54,562 bases of DNA. Origin: Acidimicrobiaceae bacterium (GTDB taxonomy: Bacteria > Actinomycetota > Acidimicrobiia > Acidimicrobiales > RAAP-2). The position numbers and the translations under genes are program-made. The notes below the pieces were generated by a model. That model saw only the letters and a program-made list of their open reading frames with translations, was not told the DNA's origin and did not search any database. The number at the start of each line of letters is the position of its first letter. Within the stretch, counting starts at the first letter, position 1. The DNA lies in contig PLHJ01000015.1 in NCBI GenBank assembly GCA_003138895.1, positions 38,161 to 92,722 on the forward strand, in the 5' to 3' direction. Positions 25,355-35,723 of this stretch are shown here, one piece after another.

Positions 25355-26434
25355 TCAACTCTCGCGGTCGCGTACAACGTCGAAACCGCGTTGGGCAAGT
25401 TCCTTGCTGAATCGATCGAGTTGATCTTGTCCAATAGCGAGCAACAACGTTCCCGCCTTACCTTCGACACTGTGGGCGATTTCTATGTCGTAGATGTTGA
25501 CGCTCATGTCGCCTGCGGCGGTCGTTATTTCTGACAGGACACCCGGACGGTCAGGTACTGGAATGCGTATGTACACAAGTTCACTCGTGGGCACGGCTCT
25601 ACCAGGAAGTTGTTGGCGCGCAACACTTGCCGCACTGAGTTCGTTGAGGAGTGCTGTGGCATCACCGTCTGCGATAAACCGTTGTAAATTTTCAATTCGT
25701 GATTGCAATGACGCCAGTCCCGGCAAGATTGTGTCGGCGTTTTCAATGAGAATGTCGGGCCAGATCACGGGATCACCCGCTGATATGCGCGTCATGTCTC
25801 GAAATCCGCCCGCGGCCAATTGCAATAACGCCTCATCTTCCGTGGCCACCACGGTGGCTTCGTTCATGAGGGCACCGGCGACTAAGTGCGGAATGTGACT
25901 CGCCGTGGCGACCAATCGGTCGTGCACGGCCGGAGCAAGCGCAATCACCTGAGCGCCGAGTTCGCGCAGCACCGCGTGGAGACGGCTGTACGACTCCGAA
26001 TTGGTCATTTCTCCTGGCGTTAGAACCCACGTGCAACCTCGAAACAAGTCGGGCCTCGCACCCAGCACGCCACGTAACTCCGAGCCGGCCATCGGATGGC
26101 CCGGAACGAAGCGGGAATCTGCCACGAGCGCGGCAATCGAACTCTTGACGCCCGCGACGTCGGTCACAATAAGTTGCGGGTCGTCGTTGGCCCCCAGGAC
26201 CTTGTTAGCCAGTTCTGCGACGGCGGACGCTGGCGTGGCAATAACCACGAGTTCCACGTCCTCAGGCACCCTGGTTGAACTAACGATCACGCGTTCGATA
26301 GCCAGACCTTGGGTTTCAGAATTGAGGTCTTCGCCGCTCACTTCCCAGCCAATGTCGCGAAGTGCGAGGGCGAGAGAACAGCCGATAAGGCCCAGCCCAA
26401 TGACGTGTGCCTGGTGCTTATTCGGGGAGGTCAT
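25355..26434 (-). CDS. tyrA: Prephenate dehydrogenase with ACT domain
   Basis: Oxidatively decarboxylates prephenate (or arogenate) on the way to tyrosine. The 359-aa protein begins with the NAD-binding VIGLGLIGCSLALAL, with Glu/Asp at the end of the second strand suggesting NAD. It keeps the PGHPMAGSE segment with the catalytic-site histidine. The last 80 or so residues form an ACT domain (RIPVPDRPGVLSEITT), the usual site of feedback by tyrosine. I chose ATG 26434, because AAGGGG lies eight bases upstream; it overlaps aroH by 17 bp. The substrate choice between prephenate and arogenate cannot be read here. Confidence 0.92.
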   Translation of the reverse strand: MTSPNKHQAHVIGLGLIGCSLALALRDIGWEVSGEDLNSETQGLAIERVIVSSTRVPEDVELVVIATPASAVAELANKVLGANDDPQLIVTDVAGVKSSIAALVADSRFVPGHPMAGSELRGVLGARPDLFRGCTWVLTPGEMTNSESYSRLHAVLRELGAQVIALAPAVHDRLVATASHIPHLVAGALMNEATVVATEDEALLQLAAGGFRDMTRISAGDPVIWPDILIENADTILPGLASLQSRIENLQRFIADGDATALLNELSAASVARQQLPGRAVPTSELVYIRIPVPDRPGVLSEITTAAGDMSVNIYDIEIAHSVEGKAGTLLLAIGQDQLDRFSKELAQRGFDVVRDRES

Positions 26435-26789
26435 CTCGCAACCCCTTTGCGCCATGAAGGTATGTATGACGAATTGTATTACGCGGCCTCGATGTCTCGA
26501 CGAGCATCATGATCCGCACACAGCGAGGCGCAGAACCCGGAACGTTGATCTCGGTAGCGCACATGAGTGGAACATCGCCAAAGCCAATGGTCCGAGCCGC
26601 TCCCGCGGGAAATGCCGACACGAGATCGTGGGTCGACGTGAACAGAATATTGATGACATCATCGTGCACCAGGTCGTTTCGGCTCATCATTTCGAGCAAC
26701 AACTCACGAACGCGGTCGAAAAGTTGCTCAACTTCGTCGACGTCCACGGTCGTGGCGCCACGAATTGCCCGTACGGAGGTTTCGCTCAT
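26418..26789 (-). CDS. aroH: Chorismate mutase, AroH class
   Basis: Monofunctional chorismate mutase of the Bacillus AroH type (123 aa, trimeric alpha/beta fold), not the common helical AroQ type. Residues for the active site are visible: Arg10 in AIRGATT, the glutamate in CATEINVPGS, the arginine of PRCVRIMMLV and the closing HTYLHGAKGLR. It converts chorismate to prephenate, the substrate of the next gene product. Its ATG overlaps the rluB stop (ATGA). Confidence 0.94.
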   Translation of the reverse strand: MSETSVRAIRGATTVDVDEVEQLFDRVRELLLEMMSRNDLVHDDVINILFTSTHDLVSAFPAGAARTIGFGDVPLMCATEINVPGSAPRCVRIMMLVETSRPRNTIRHTYLHGAKGLRDDLPE

Positions 26790-27526
26790 GAGGGCATGGT
26801 AGACGATGCATTTTCCGTGATTCCCACGGAATCCATGAGCTTTCGAACTTCGCCAATCGACAACAGACGTGAAGATCCCGGTGACAGCGTGGCGTCTTGA
26901 ATCGGACCAATGCGTGTTCGAACGAGACGTATGACCTCATGGTCGATTGCGCTACACATTCGTCGCACTTGACGGTTACGACCTTCGTGAATAACCAGTC
27001 GCAACACACCTTCGCTAACTCGGCTGACTTGCGCGGGTGCGGTCATGCCGTCGTCTAATTGCACTCCTTCACGAAGTCGACGAATTGCCGCTGGCGAAGG
27101 ATCGCCCTCAACACGCACCAAGTATTCCTTTGCAACGCCGGAACTCGGATGCGTGAGCAAGTGGGCCAATTTGCCGTCATTGGTCAAGATAATGAGGCCT
27201 TCGGTGTTCATGTCCAAGCGACCAACGGGGAAGATACGCACGGGAGCATCAACGAGCGAGACCACGGTTGGTCGACCTTGCGGGTCGTCGACCGTGGTGA
27301 TGACACCTTCAGGTTTGTTGAGTAGGTAATAGACGGCGCCCGGGGCACTGGGCGTTAACTTTCCGTCAACGCAAATGGTCTGCGTGAGGGCATCAACTCG
27401 GTTTCCCAGTTGCGCCGTTCGACCGTCGACCGTGACTCGTCCCTCGGTGATCAGGATCTCGCACGCTCGACGCGATCCGTAGCCGGCGCGAGCAAGGGTC
27501 TTTTGCAGACGCTCCCCCTCTTCCAA
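26786..27526 (-). CDS. rluB: Ribosomal large-subunit pseudouridine synthase, RsuA/RluB family
   Basis: 246-aa pseudouridine synthase. An N-terminal S4 domain (RLQKTLARAGYGSRRACEIL) is followed by the catalytic domain with GRLDMNTEGLIILTND, whose aspartate is the nucleophile, and a C-terminal RQVRRMCSAI motif. Its place after scpA-scpB matches the RluB orthologue of other actinobacteria, which modifies 23S rRNA helix 89; the exact target here is inference. It starts at TTG 27526, directly after the scpB stop codon; this start gives the ERLQK opening typical of the family. Confidence 0.9.
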   Translation of the reverse strand: MEEGERLQKTLARAGYGSRRACEILITEGRVTVDGRTAQLGNRVDALTQTICVDGKLTPSAPGAVYYLLNKPEGVITTVDDPQGRPTVVSLVDAPVRIFPVGRLDMNTEGLIILTNDGKLAHLLTHPSSGVAKEYLVRVEGDPSPAAIRRLREGVQLDDGMTAPAQVSRVSEGVLRLVIHEGRNRQVRRMCSAIDHEVIRLVRTRIGPIQDATLSPGSSRLLSIGEVRKLMDSVGITENASSTMPS

Positions 27527-28096
27527 TTACGCGTCCTCGTTAAGGCTGCTCGAAAGGCTCATATCGCGAACGAGTTCACGAGCGGCCTCTACGGGCGGCA
27601 AGAACATCTCAATGGGAGGAAGATCGTTTAGGGAGGAAAGTCCCATGCGGTCCAAGAACAGTTCGGTAGTACCAAAAAGAACAGGCGACCCAGGTCCTTC
27701 GGACTTGCCCCGCTCTTCGATGTAGCCGCGCTGTTCGAGCAGTCGAACAACACCGTCTACGTTGACACCGCGCAAGTGTGAGATCTGGACTCTTGAAATC
27801 GGTTGCCGATAAGCGATAATTGCGAGCGTCTCAAGCGCTGCCGAAGAAAGGCGATGCGAAATATCGCGGTTGGCAAAGCGAGTGACCCATTCGGCCACTT
27901 CAGGCGAACTTTGCATCACCCAGCCACTGGCTAATTCGGTGAAAACGAAACCGCGATGTTCGTGCAGGGAGTCATCGCGCAGTTTTCGAAGTGCGGACCC
28001 GACTTCGTCGGCTGTGGATTCGAGCACGTCAGCGAGTTCCTCGACAGAAATTGGCTCGAGGGCGATGGTCAACATGCCTTCCAACTTTTGTTCCAT
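27527..28096 (-). CDS. scpB: Segregation and condensation protein B
   Basis: Winged-helix subunit of the SMC-ScpAB condensin, which compacts and segregates the chromosome. About 189 aa with a start EQKLEGMLTIALEPISVEEL, a double winged-helix body and the LRGVNVDGVVRLLEQRGYIEE segment. I prefer ATG 28096, which gives the usual ScpB opening. ATG 28114, overlapping scpA by 11 bp, is also possible, and neither has a convincing Shine-Dalgarno sequence. It is coupled to scpA. smc itself is not in the window. Confidence 0.92.
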   Translation of the reverse strand: MEQKLEGMLTIALEPISVEELADVLESTADEVGSALRKLRDDSLHEHRGFVFTELASGWVMQSSPEVAEWVTRFANRDISHRLSSAALETLAIIAYRQPISRVQISHLRGVNVDGVVRLLEQRGYIEERGKSEGPGSPVLFGTTELFLDRMGLSSLNDLPPIEMFLPPVEAARELVRDMSLSSSLNEDA

Positions 28097-28103
28097 AGAA
28101 AAC

Positions 28104-28880
28104 TCAGCCCTCATACGTATCTACCAAACCAATTTCGATGGCTTCATTTGCACTGGTCCATTCAATCTGGACGTCACCAAAGGTCTCTCCTTGACCTAAT
28201 GTCACGTGGCCGAGTTTGCACAATTCGAGCAGTGCGAGAAAATGCACGATGATTTCGATCCGAGTGTGCAGTTGAATGGTGAGGTCACGAAACGAGAGAC
28301 GGCCAAGTTTTGGTAAGCGTTCGGCCAGCTCAAGAACTGTTTCGGCCACGGAGACAGCGTCAACCGTGACATGGTTAAGTCGAACGGCTGGTACGGGCTT
28401 TTCTTCAATTCCCTTTAAATATGCCTGGGCGAGATCGGCGGTTGTAACGCCTTGCAAGAGATCGGGAGGTTGCACATCAAAGGACGGATCGAGTCCGGCG
28501 AGTCGTGGATGTGATCGTCCAGCTTTTTCAAACATTCCCACGAATGCGTCCGAAAGATCAGCGTAGGTTCGAAGTTCGAGCAGTCGAGCGAGCAGCACGT
28601 CGCGCTGTTCCCAACCAATAAATTCCTCGTCGGGTTCGCTCGCGTCGCGCCCCGGAAGCAACCGAACACTTTTCATTTCGAGAAGAATCGCCGCAATTAG
28701 CAAGAACTCTGACAAGTCGTCTAAGTCAAGTTGATCAGGGGTAGTTCGAAGAATCATGACGAAGGCGTCCACGACCGGCTCGAGTCGAATGTCACGAACA
28801 TCGATTTCGTGAGAACTGATGAGTTGAAGCAGCACCTCGATTGGGCCGCTAAACGCCGGCGTCGTCACGACGAAGGTCAC
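28104..28880 (-). CDS. scpA: Segregation and condensation protein A
   Basis: Kleisin subunit that bridges SMC heads and ScpB, 258 aa. The N-terminus FSGPIEVLLQLISSHEIDVRDI is diagnostic, followed by the FLLIAAILLEMKSVRLLPG helix and a C-terminal winged helix (HFLALLELCKLGHVTLGQ). GTG 28880 is the first codon of the unit scpA-scpB-rluB-aroH-tyrA-aroA-cmk-plsC and appears to be the 5' end of its mRNA, since TAGAGT lies six bases upstream and no Shine-Dalgarno sequence is present. Confidence 0.93.
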   Translation of the reverse strand: MTFVVTTPAFSGPIEVLLQLISSHEIDVRDIRLEPVVDAFVMILRTTPDQLDLDDLSEFLLIAAILLEMKSVRLLPGRDASEPDEEFIGWEQRDVLLARLLELRTYADLSDAFVGMFEKAGRSHPRLAGLDPSFDVQPPDLLQGVTTADLAQAYLKGIEEKPVPAVRLNHVTVDAVSVAETVLELAERLPKLGRLSFRDLTIQLHTRIEIIVHFLALLELCKLGHVTLGQGETFGDVQIEWTSANEAIEIGLVDTYEG

Positions 28881-28886
28881 GGGCCA

Positions 28887-28892
28887 ACTCTA
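28887..28892 (-). promoter_or_regulatory. Putative -10 element for leaderless scpA operon mRNA
   Basis: On the minus strand TAGAGT, six bases (TGGCCC), then the GTG of scpA. It faces away from the trpS element at 28928-28933, which has the same geometry. The spacer between the two genes is only 59 bp. Confidence 0.55.
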
Positions 28893-28927
28893 GTCAAAAG
28901 GGCATAAACCGGCTGGTTTTGCCAGCG

Positions 28928-28933
28928 TAGAAT
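28928..28933 (+). promoter_or_regulatory. Putative -10 element for leaderless trpS mRNA
   Basis: TAGAAT, six bases (GGTCCA), then the ATG of trpS at 28940. It is a five-of-six match to the TATAAT consensus. No Shine-Dalgarno sequence precedes the ATG. Confidence 0.6.
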
Positions 28934-28939
28934 GGTCCA

Positions 28940-29911
28940 ATGCGTGTGCTCTCGGGGATCCAACCATCAGGCACGATGCACCTTGGAAACTACCTCGGCG
29001 CAATAAAACAGTGGGTTCGAGCCCAAAATCCCGAGGCCTATTACTGCATTGTCGATCTGCATGCCTTAACTCTTGACATCAGCCCCACCCAATTACAAGA
29101 ACAGACGCTCAGCCTGCTGGCAGAACTTTTGGCGTCCGGCCTTGACGTTGAAGAATGCACGATTTTTCTGCAAAGCCAGGTGTCGTATCACGCACAATTG
29201 AGCTGGCTCCTGGAATGCGTGGCGACCTACGGCGAACTCACTCGAATGACGCAGTTCAAAGAAAAGGGCAGCCGGCAAGAAGGTTTTCGTGCAGGACTCT
29301 TTACCTATCCGGTTCTGATGGCCAGCGACATCCTGCTCTACGACGCGCAGGAAGTTCCCGTCGGTGACGACCAACGCCAACATTTAGAACTCACTCGAAA
29401 TATTGCGGAGCGCTTCAATAATCGTTACGGCGAAACCTTCAAGGTTCCTAGAGGCGTGCAGCCGCCAAGTGCTGCGCGTGTCATGGACCTGCAAGAGCCC
29501 ACGAACAAGATGTCGAAATCCGTTTCCAGTGATCTTGGCAAGGTTCTTTTGACTGATTCTCCCAAGGACATCGAAAAGAAGATAAAGAAAGCAGTTACCG
29601 ATAACGACAACGACGTTCATTACGACTGGGAAACGAAACCAGGACTTTCGAATCTTCTAGAAATCTATTCTTCGATATCGAGTGAGACTCCCCAGCAGGT
29701 GGCCCAGCGCTACGAGCGCTATGGAGATCTAAAGAATGACCTCGCACAAGTGCTGATTGCTGAGATTGAGCCCATTACCAAGCGCTACTTTGAGTACCTC
29801 AACGACCCCGCAGAACTTTCCAGAATCCTCCATCAAGGAGCACAAAAGGCCTCGGCCGTTGCCAAAGGTACGTACGAGCGCGCGGCGAAGGCTATGGGCC
29901 TCTTAGGTTAA
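28940..29911 (+). CDS. trpS: Tryptophan--tRNA ligase
   Basis: Class I aminoacyl-tRNA synthetase that charges tRNA-Trp, 323 aa. The HIGH-type motif appears as GTMHLGNY, the KMSKS loop as TNKMSKSVSSD, and PVGDDQRQHLELTRNIA is the tryptophan-pocket region. It is a single-gene unit. Its TAA overlaps the stop codon of the convergent M50 protease gene by two bases, so the two transcripts must end inside each other or be terminated by other means. Confidence 0.96.
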   Translation: MRVLSGIQPSGTMHLGNYLGAIKQWVRAQNPEAYYCIVDLHALTLDISPTQLQEQTLSLLAELLASGLDVEECTIFLQSQVSYHAQLSWLLECVATYGELTRMTQFKEKGSRQEGFRAGLFTYPVLMASDILLYDAQEVPVGDDQRQHLELTRNIAERFNNRYGETFKVPRGVQPPSAARVMDLQEPTNKMSKSVSSDLGKVLLTDSPKDIEKKIKKAVTDNDNDVHYDWETKPGLSNLLEIYSSISSETPQQVAQRYERYGDLKNDLAQVLIAEIEPITKRYFEYLNDPAELSRILHQGAQKASAVAKGTYERAAKAMGLLG

Positions 29912-30546
29912 AGGGTGTTGAGCCACCAGTTTTGGAGATCGTTAAAAACATTCGTTCCAAGGTTCGTGAAATAGAAAAGTCCTAAGACCGCAAGAAACAT
30001 AAACGGCATGGCCCGCGCCCGGAAGTGGTAATAAGCGGGAATTTTACTCCGAGGAATGAGCCGTTCGATGATGGCTGAACCATCAAGTGGTGGGATTGGC
30101 AACAGATTGAAGATGGCCAAGAACATGTTAATGATGCCGAAGTAGAAGCCCACGTTAAAGAGAACCAGATTCGTTATCTCTAATTGTCCGCCGACGCTCG
30201 TTATTGCGAAGTGACACACGATCCAGCCAGCGGCGCTTAATACGATATTGACAAATGGTCCGGCCAGCGAGACGTACAGCGCCTGTGTTCGCGGATTACG
30301 CAATTTGGCAGTGTTGACCGGAACCGGCTTGGCATAGCCAAAGGCGAAATGAACCGTAAAAATCATGATGAGAGGAAGTAGCACCGTTCCAAAAGGGTCG
30401 ATATGTGCCAGTGGGTTCAGAGTAAGTCGGCCCGCTCGTTTGGCTGTGTCGTCACCGAAATAGTTCGCCACATAACCGTGCGCCACTTCGTGCAAAATAA
30501 CTGACGGCACGATGGCAATTACCAAATAAACCCATTGACTCACCAT
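29908..30546 (-). CDS. Site-2 protease family (M50) membrane metalloprotease
   Basis: Integral membrane protein of 212 aa with several hydrophobic segments. The zinc site HEVAH lies in the first third (VILHEVAHGYVANYFGDD), and the second ligand region LPIPPLDGSAI follows in a later helix. This is the core of site-2 proteases that cleave within membranes, of the short cyanobacterial/actinobacterial type without a PDZ domain. Substrate unknown; anti-sigma factors are typical for the wider family. It lies 15 bp after xerD on the same strand. Confidence 0.9.
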   Translation of the reverse strand: MVSQWVYLVIAIVPSVILHEVAHGYVANYFGDDTAKRAGRLTLNPLAHIDPFGTVLLPLIMIFTVHFAFGYAKPVPVNTAKLRNPRTQALYVSLAGPFVNIVLSAAGWIVCHFAITSVGGQLEITNLVLFNVGFYFGIINMFLAIFNLLPIPPLDGSAIIERLIPRSKIPAYYHFRARAMPFMFLAVLGLFYFTNLGTNVFNDLQNWWLNTL

Positions 30547-30561
30547 GATTGTCTAGCAGTT

Positions 30562-31464
30562 CTATTCAATCGCTCGGGGGTGTGCCTGCTGGTACGAGTC
30601 TCTCAACGTACTGATGGAGACACCAGTGTAGACCTGTGTCGTTGCAATAGATGCATGGCCCAAGAGCTCCTGGACCACGCGAATATCGGCACCGTGCGCC
30701 AACATATGCGTGGCACAACTGTGACGAAAAACGTGAGCGGAAATTGAATTGGGATTGATACCGGTCGCCAATGCTCGCTTATGAATAATCAAGTCAATTC
30801 CCTGACGAGTGAGTGGACCACCACGAGAATTAAGAAAAACGAAGTCCTTTGATTGATCGGTGAGCAGGCGACCACGCGCGTCACCTCGAAGGTATCGCTG
30901 CAAGGCCCGCTGCAACGATCTGCCGAGCGGCACGAGACGTTGTTTCGAACCCTTCCCCGTTACCGTTACAAGGCATTCGTCAAAATCGACGTCACGAATC
31001 CGAACCCCAATCAACTCAGACACGCGAACGCCGGTTCCGTACAAGAACTCCAAAATGGCGCGGTCACGAAGATCATTGGGAAGAGTGCCGTCCACTGAAT
31101 CGAGCAGTGATCCGACGACGTCTTCACTGAGAGGCTTCGGCAATGAGCGTGCTCGTTTGCCCGACTGCAATCGACTTGATGGGTCAACTTTTAGAAGACG
31201 TTCGTTGACCAAAAATGAAAACCATCCACGTGCCGACGACATTGATCGATTCACCGAAGAACGCGCGTAGTCGCTCTTTCGAAGGGCTTGATAATACGAT
31301 TCGAGATCTCCTTCGGTTGTTTTGGCCAGTGTGACCTTATGGTCCTTTAGGAAAGCTGTCAGCGATTCCAGATCGCGCCGGTAGGACTCAATCGTGGCTG
31401 GGCTTCGCCCCTTTTCAACGAGCAGCCAATGTAAGTACTCCTCAATGGCGGTGTCGTAGTTCAA
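30562..31464 (-). CDS. xerD: Tyrosine recombinase XerC/XerD
   Basis: 300-aa tyrosine recombinase that resolves chromosome dimers at dif. An N-terminal SAM-like core-binding domain is followed by the catalytic domain with Arg in GTGVRVSELIG, Lys in TGKGSKQRLVPL, HVFRHSCATHML, LGHASIATTQVYTGV, the last with the nucleophilic tyrosine. The position next to pyrG and near scpA fits XerD of other actinobacteria. I accept the TTG at 31464 because AAGGG lies about eight bases upstream. That ribosome site directly touches the T run of the pyrG terminator. Confidence 0.88.
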   Translation of the reverse strand: MNYDTAIEEYLHWLLVEKGRSPATIESYRRDLESLTAFLKDHKVTLAKTTEGDLESYYQALRKSDYARSSVNRSMSSARGWFSFLVNERLLKVDPSSRLQSGKRARSLPKPLSEDVVGSLLDSVDGTLPNDLRDRAILEFLYGTGVRVSELIGVRIRDVDFDECLVTVTGKGSKQRLVPLGRSLQRALQRYLRGDARGRLLTDQSKDFVFLNSRGGPLTRQGIDLIIHKRALATGINPNSISAHVFRHSCATHMLAHGADIRVVQELLGHASIATTQVYTGVSISTLRDSYQQAHPRAIE

Positions 31465-31476
31465 CTAACGACCCTT

Positions 31477-31499
31477 AAAAACCCGTATCGAGACACGGG
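31477..31499 (-). terminator. Rho-independent terminator after pyrG
   Basis: On the minus strand CCCGT-GTCTCGAT-ACGGG is followed by TTTTT. It begins 5 bp after the pyrG stop codon and ends where the xerD ribosome-binding site begins, so read-through would be needed for pyrG transcripts to reach xerD. Confidence 0.65.
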
Positions 31500-31503
31500 A
31501 ACC

Positions 31504-33222
<1,719 letters not shown>

Positions 33223-34803
33223 TTAGGACGAAAGTAACGTTCGAGCTAAAGCGAGTGCTTCATCTGAGTTAGCGTCCCCCGTCAACATTCGAGCAATCTC
33301 TCGAACTCGTGCATCGCCGTCAACAAGTTGCACGGTAGCCACACTTTCGTCATCCGATTGCAATTTCTCAACGACATAATGACGTTTGGCTCGAGCCGCT
33401 ATCGAAGCGAGGTGGGTAACGACGATGACCTGTTGCCTTGTGGCCAGTTCTGCCAAACATTCGCCGATTTGTTGCGCTACTGCCCCACCAATGCCTGCGT
33501 CCACTTCGTCAAAAACGGCCACCAAGCCGTCTCCGACCGTTTCGAGCGATAGAGCCAATAAAACGCGTGAGAGTTCTCCGCCACTCGCTACTTCGGATAA
33601 ATCGCCCGCGGGTCGTCCGGGATTTGCTCGAAACTGAATCGAGACGCCAGAACCATCGCTCCCCGAAACTTCGAAGGTCAATTCGGCGTTACCGAGTGCT
33701 ACGCGACCCAGTTGTGCACCAATCCGTTCAGAAAGCTTCGCTGCGGCGACCTCTCGTTGCGAAAGAAGTACTGCGCTTAGGTTTCGTTCGATTTGCTCAA
33801 TTTCGAGAATCTGCAATTCCAGGGCTTCGAGACTCTGCTCTTCGTTTGACCGGCGATCCACCAAGCTGGTCAGTTCTTTCAGATTGTCCAGAACGGTTTC
33901 TAATGTTCCACCGTATTTTCGAGCTAACGCTCGAAGGACACCAACGCGATCTTCGAGCACAACGATGCGTTCTTCGTCAGCTCCGCTTTCGTTTATCGAA
34001 GATCGTAAATCATGAACAGTCTCACGAGCTGAAGCCAACGAAGCGGCCAATGACGCTCCGAAGTCGCTCGCCAGTGTGCCCTTGGGAAGGCCAGTAAGGA
34101 CACGGGCAAACTGCGAAAGGATGGCGTCGTCGGAGTCACCATCGAGTACTTCTATGGCACTCAACAGTCCTTCGTAATCATCACGAAGTTCGCTCAAACC
34201 TTGAAGCTCTTCGAGACTTTCATCGAGTTCATTGGATGAGTTGATTCCGACAGCCTGGATTTCGTCGATTTGAAATTGCGCGAAGTCCAGTTCACGCGCT
34301 CTCGCGCCAGCGTCGCCGCCCAGTGAATCGCGATCCGCGTACCGTCTCGACAATTCTTGGCGTCGTCGACGAAGTTCGCTGTCATCGATACCGCCAAATT
34401 CATCCAGAATTTTGAGGACTTGCGAGCGATTTTTCAGACGCAGTGAATCATGCTGACCATGAATGACAAGCAGATCTTCGCCGGCGGCGCGCAGTCCTTC
34501 ACTGGACGTTGCGAGTCCATTTTTCGAAGCACGAAGCCGTCCGGTGGCGCTTGATTCACGACTCAAGACCTGTTCTTCCTCGTCCGTAACAAAGATGGCC
34601 GAAACGCGGACGTTCGCGTCGCTTTCACGTCGGTAGCGGGCCTCGCTGCTTCCCGTACAGAGCGACAAGGCGCCAACGAGGAGGGTCTTGCCGGCACCCG
34701 TCTCGCCGGTCAGGACGTTAAAGCCCTCATCAAATTCGAGGTGGGCAGAAGCAATGACGCCAAGGTTTTCGACCTGAAGTTCGACAAGTTGTGTCTTAGG
34801 CAT
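33223..34803 (-). CDS. recN: DNA repair protein RecN
   Basis: SMC-like ATPase of double-strand break repair, 526 aa. Walker A GETGAGKT is at 33-40, two coiled-coil blocks flank the middle, and the C-terminal head has the ABC signature SEVASGGELSRVLLAL and Walker B VAVFDEVDAGIGG. I chose ATG 34803, which overlaps the nadK stop by 8 bp. Coupling to nadK is a common actinobacterial arrangement. I saw no SOS box of the mycobacterial type upstream. Confidence 0.94.
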   Translation of the reverse strand: MPKTQLVELQVENLGVIASAHLEFDEGFNVLTGETGAGKTLLVGALSLCTGSSEARYRRESDANVRVSAIFVTDEEEQVLSRESSATGRLRASKNGLATSSEGLRAAGEDLLVIHGQHDSLRLKNRSQVLKILDEFGGIDDSELRRRRQELSRRYADRDSLGGDAGARARELDFAQFQIDEIQAVGINSSNELDESLEELQGLSELRDDYEGLLSAIEVLDGDSDDAILSQFARVLTGLPKGTLASDFGASLAASLASARETVHDLRSSINESGADEERIVVLEDRVGVLRALARKYGGTLETVLDNLKELTSLVDRRSNEEQSLEALELQILEIEQIERNLSAVLLSQREVAAAKLSERIGAQLGRVALGNAELTFEVSGSDGSGVSIQFRANPGRPAGDLSEVASGGELSRVLLALSLETVGDGLVAVFDEVDAGIGGAVAQQIGECLAELATRQQVIVVTHLASIAARAKRHYVVEKLQSDDESVATVQLVDGDARVREIARMLTGDANSDEALALARTLLSS

Positions 34804-35608
34804 GACCTTCGCGGAGGCTTTGGCGCAACCGAACACCGAGACCAAAATTCTGAGTTGCTACTACTTGCACTGGGCGCGGATCTCGCACGACTTCGATCGC
34901 TTCACTGAGAGCGAGTGATCCAACAGTGATGCCGTCGGCGACGACAGTCGCGAGTGCACCGAATGATTCAAGACGTATTCGCTGGTCAGAGCCAACAATA
35001 ATAGTGCGATCGATCGTGAAGTGTGGCGCAATCGGTGTGAGAAGCATGACCGAAAGACTCGGATTTGCCACGGGTCCACCGGCCGAGAAGTTGTAGCCGG
35101 TTGATCCGGTGGGCGTTGCAACCATTACGCCATCGGCTGCGTACGTGAGGTACTCTTCGTCATCGACGAAGGTCTTTACTCGTACCATGTGCCCCGTCTG
35201 AGCCCGTTCTACAACCACTTCGTTAAGGGCGAATTCGTCAATTGACGTCTGGGGCGACGTCACTCGAAGCGCCAAACGTTGTTCAATGATGCAGTTGCCC
35301 TCGAGCGTTTTACGAATTTCGCTCAGTAAATCTTCGGGCTGAACATTCAATAGAAATCCAAGTCGACCCAGGTTGACTCCCATTATCTGGGCCCCTACCT
35401 GATGGGCTAAGCGAGCCGCCCGCAAGAACGTGCCGTCACCGCCCATGCTGATGACCAAGGTTTCGGCGTCAATGTCCTCCACCGAGTGATCGTCAGCCGA
35501 ATGGATCCGCGACGTCACGTGCTGATTTTCAAGGTGGGGTCCCACCGCAGTGGCCAATTTTTGGGCATCGGCGCGTGATTCGTACGCTACAAAAAGGACG
35601 TTGCGCAT
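34796..35608 (-). CDS. nadK: NAD kinase
   Basis: Phosphorylates NAD+ to NADP+, 270 aa. The GGDGT motif is at residues 56-60, and the ATPTGSTGYNFSAGGP loop and ALNEVVVERA are intact. AAAGG six bases before ATG 35608 fixes the start. A longer reading of the same frame would run through the tRNA-Leu gene and its terminator and is not credible. The promoter should lie between the terminator at 35681 and the start. Confidence 0.94.
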   Translation of the reverse strand: MRNVLFVAYESRADAQKLATAVGPHLENQHVTSRIHSADDHSVEDIDAETLVISMGGDGTFLRAARLAHQVGAQIMGVNLGRLGFLLNVQPEDLLSEIRKTLEGNCIIEQRLALRVTSPQTSIDEFALNEVVVERAQTGHMVRVKTFVDDEEYLTYAADGVMVATPTGSTGYNFSAGGPVANPSLSVMLLTPIAPHFTIDRTIIVGSDQRIRLESFGALATVVADGITVGSLALSEAIEVVRDPRPVQVVATQNFGLGVRLRQSLREGHA

Positions 35609-35680
35609 GCGAGACCTTTCATCGAAGCCATCGTAGTGAGATTCACAGCACAACCGTTGACCCCAAATCGCTTTCAGAAG

Positions 35681-35722
35681 ATAAAACAGGTAACGGCCCG
35701 CTCCAAAGAGCGGGCCGTTACC
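35681..35722 (-). terminator. Perfect 15-bp terminator hairpin after tRNA-Leu
   Basis: GGTAACGGCCCGCTC at 35689-35703 pairs without mismatch with 35708-35722 around a 4-base loop. On the minus strand it is followed by TGTTTTAT. The hairpin starts one base after the encoded CCA of tRNA-Leu and is the strongest hairpin I saw in the window. Confidence 0.8.
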
Positions 35723-35723
35723 T

